Source: Candidatus Methanoperedens sp.
GTDB lineage: Archaea > Halobacteriota > Methanosarcinia > Methanosarcinales > Methanoperedenaceae
Direction of reading: 5' to 3'
Length of the DNA: 14,170 nt
Assembly: GCA_028679855.1 (NCBI GenBank)
Contig: JAJRAP010000256.1
Coordinates: 1 to 14,170 of the forward strand
The notes under the pieces were generated by a model that was not told the DNA's origin, did not search any database, and saw nothing but the letters and a program-made list of their open reading frames with translations. The first letter of the stretch is position 1. Each line of letters begins with the position of its first letter. This document shows positions 13,390 to 14,170 of the stretch, piece after piece. The translations under genes were made by a program, and so were the position numbers.

Positions 13390-14170
13390 GATAAAATTCA
13401 AATGCATCAATACACAAGAACTCTGGGAGAGCAATAAAGAAGATATTGAAAATCTCACCATTGAAGGAGGAGAACTCAGGTTAAGCTCAACTTACATATA
13501 CGAATCCTGGAATGATCTCATTAATAATGCCAGTCTTAACATGAGTGATATCGCTATTGATGGCTGCAACAAAATTTTCATAATAGATAAAAATTCAAAG
13601 TCTATACTTACTTATGAGATCGACAGCGGGATTATTAATGATTTGGGCGCGCTGCCCATATTACTGGAATCTCCCTCAGGGATCGCTGTTGATAAGGATT
13701 CAATATATGTCGCAGATAAGGGAAGGCTGATTGCGTTTGCAAGAAGCAACCTCCAGATCCGCTGGATACTATCCAATGGTTATAATGGATCACCGATAAA
13801 TGAACTTATTGACATTACCATAGCAGGTGATGTTATTTATGCTCTTGAAAAGTGTAAGGAAAATCATAGGGAAAATGATGAAGAAAGCAGTATAGAAAAA
13901 AGGATCCTGATAATTAACAGGGCTGGAAAAATATACATGCCACCAATAAGTCTTGGAAAAGATTCAGATCCGACAGATATCACTGTAGATACGGATGGAG
14001 ATATCTATGTTCTTGACCGGAACATCCTTAATAATAAAAACAGTGTGAAGATATTCAGGAAAAAATTCCTGTTCAAATGGCGTGATGTTCCAGGGATCGA
14101 TAAGGATAAACTCCTGGGCTTCCTCAGTGATCATCTCAATATTGATTGGTTAATGGGTGCGGAAATATCA
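13376..14170 (+). CDS. NHL/beta-propeller phage-tail-type protein (3' end truncated by window edge)
   Basis: An ORF open from ATG 13376 to the last base (265 codons), with no stop because the window ends. AGGAG at 13366-13370 supports this start; a second in-frame ATG at 13382 is possible. It overlaps the end of the preceding gene by 14 bases. NHL-like repeat strands are visible: D-I-A-I-D-G-C-N-K-I-F-I-I-D, then S-P-S-G-I-A-V-D-K-D-S-I-Y-V-A-D-K-G, then D-P-T-D-I-T-V-D-T-D-G-D-I-Y-V-L-D. From memory, eCIS clusters carry such a propeller protein, ending in a P2 gpI-like tail domain, straight after the two J-type proteins; the C-terminal part is outside the window. Residues 233-265 begin a copy of the dispersed module (F-K-W-R-D-V-P-G). 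It likely sits at the outer baseplate and may bind fibres or targets. Confidence 0.85.
   Translation, partial: MFMDEIKFKCINTQELWESNKEDIENLTIEGGELRLSSTYIYESWNDLINNASLNMSDIAIDGCNKIFIIDKNSKSILTYEIDSGIINDLGALPILLESPSGIAVDKDSIYVADKGRLIAFARSNLQIRWILSNGYNGSPINELIDITIAGDVIYALEKCKENHRENDEESSIEKRILIINRAGKIYMPPISLGKDSDPTDITVDTDGDIYVLDRNILNNKNSVKIFRKKFLFKWRDVPGIDKDKLLGFLSDHLNIDWLMGAEIS
14072..14170 (+). repeat. Dispersed coding module, copy 4 (partial, cut by window edge)
   Basis: The first 33 codons of the module in the propeller gene, residues 233-265: F-K-W-R-D-V-P-G-I-D-K-D-K-L-L-G-F-L, then L-N-I-D-W-L-M-G-A-E-I-S at the window end. The aligned positions F, W, P-G, L-L, L, D/E-W and A-x-I agree with copies 1-3. 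The host protein is not homologous to the baseplate J proteins, so shared ancestry of the hosts does not explain this copy. Confidence 0.75.

Overview
The window is one dense, single-strand (+) operon encoding the tube, sheath, spike and baseplate of a contractile phage-tail-like particle of the extracellular contractile injection system (eCIS, Afp/PVC-like) type. No capsid, terminase, integrase, lysis, tRNA, rRNA or CRISPR sequence is visible, so this reads as a domesticated injection machine and not a prophage. The host is probably an archaeon of the Methanosarcina/Methanoperedens type. That is an inference from general codon style (many ATA, AGA and AGG codons), clear Shine-Dalgarno sites and remembered similarity of the baseplate proteins to methanogen homologues; no taxonomic marker gene is present.

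Layout, left to right: tail sheath (5' end cut by the window edge, 1-1554); first inner-tube protein (1608-2051); a tail-assembly-chaperone-like protein (2072-2437); a 60-codon ORF with no ATG/GTG/TTG at its expected start (about 2434-2616), missed by conventional start rules; second tube protein (2665-3099); an AT-rich, repeat-containing protein in the Afp6 position (3105-4406); a LysM tube-cap/baseplate protein (Afp7-like, 4407-5042); a VgrG split into two genes, gpD-like hub (5047-6120) and gpV-like spike (6117-6776); a PAAR tip (6789-7082); a gp25-like wedge protein (7132-7527); two large baseplate-J-type proteins (7532-10840 and 10846-13389); and the start of an NHL/beta-propeller tail protein that runs off the right edge (13376-14170). 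The ATPase, tape measure, cap and fibre genes expected in such a cluster are not here and would be sought outside the window. There is no gene-free stretch over 300 bases; the longest gaps are about 50 bases.

How the parts fit: gp19-like subunits stack into the inner tube, the sheath contracts around it, the LysM protein joins the tube to the hub, the gpD/gpV/PAAR complex forms the piercing tip, and gp25 plus the two J-like proteins form the wedges that trigger sheath contraction.

Two observations stand out. First, an approximately 85-residue module with the signature F-x-W-x-(E/D)-(I/V)-P-G at its start and (R)-L-N-I-Y or a degenerate form at its end occurs four times in three consecutive genes. 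It is inserted in frame inside otherwise ordinary baseplate domains and inside a beta-propeller gene. It behaves like a dispersed protein-coding insertion. Second, the tail-chaperone gene and the start-less ORF after it sit exactly where P2-like phages carry E/E', with a run of six Gs at the junction that would allow a -1 frameshift, suggesting an eCIS version of the phage tail-chaperone frameshift.
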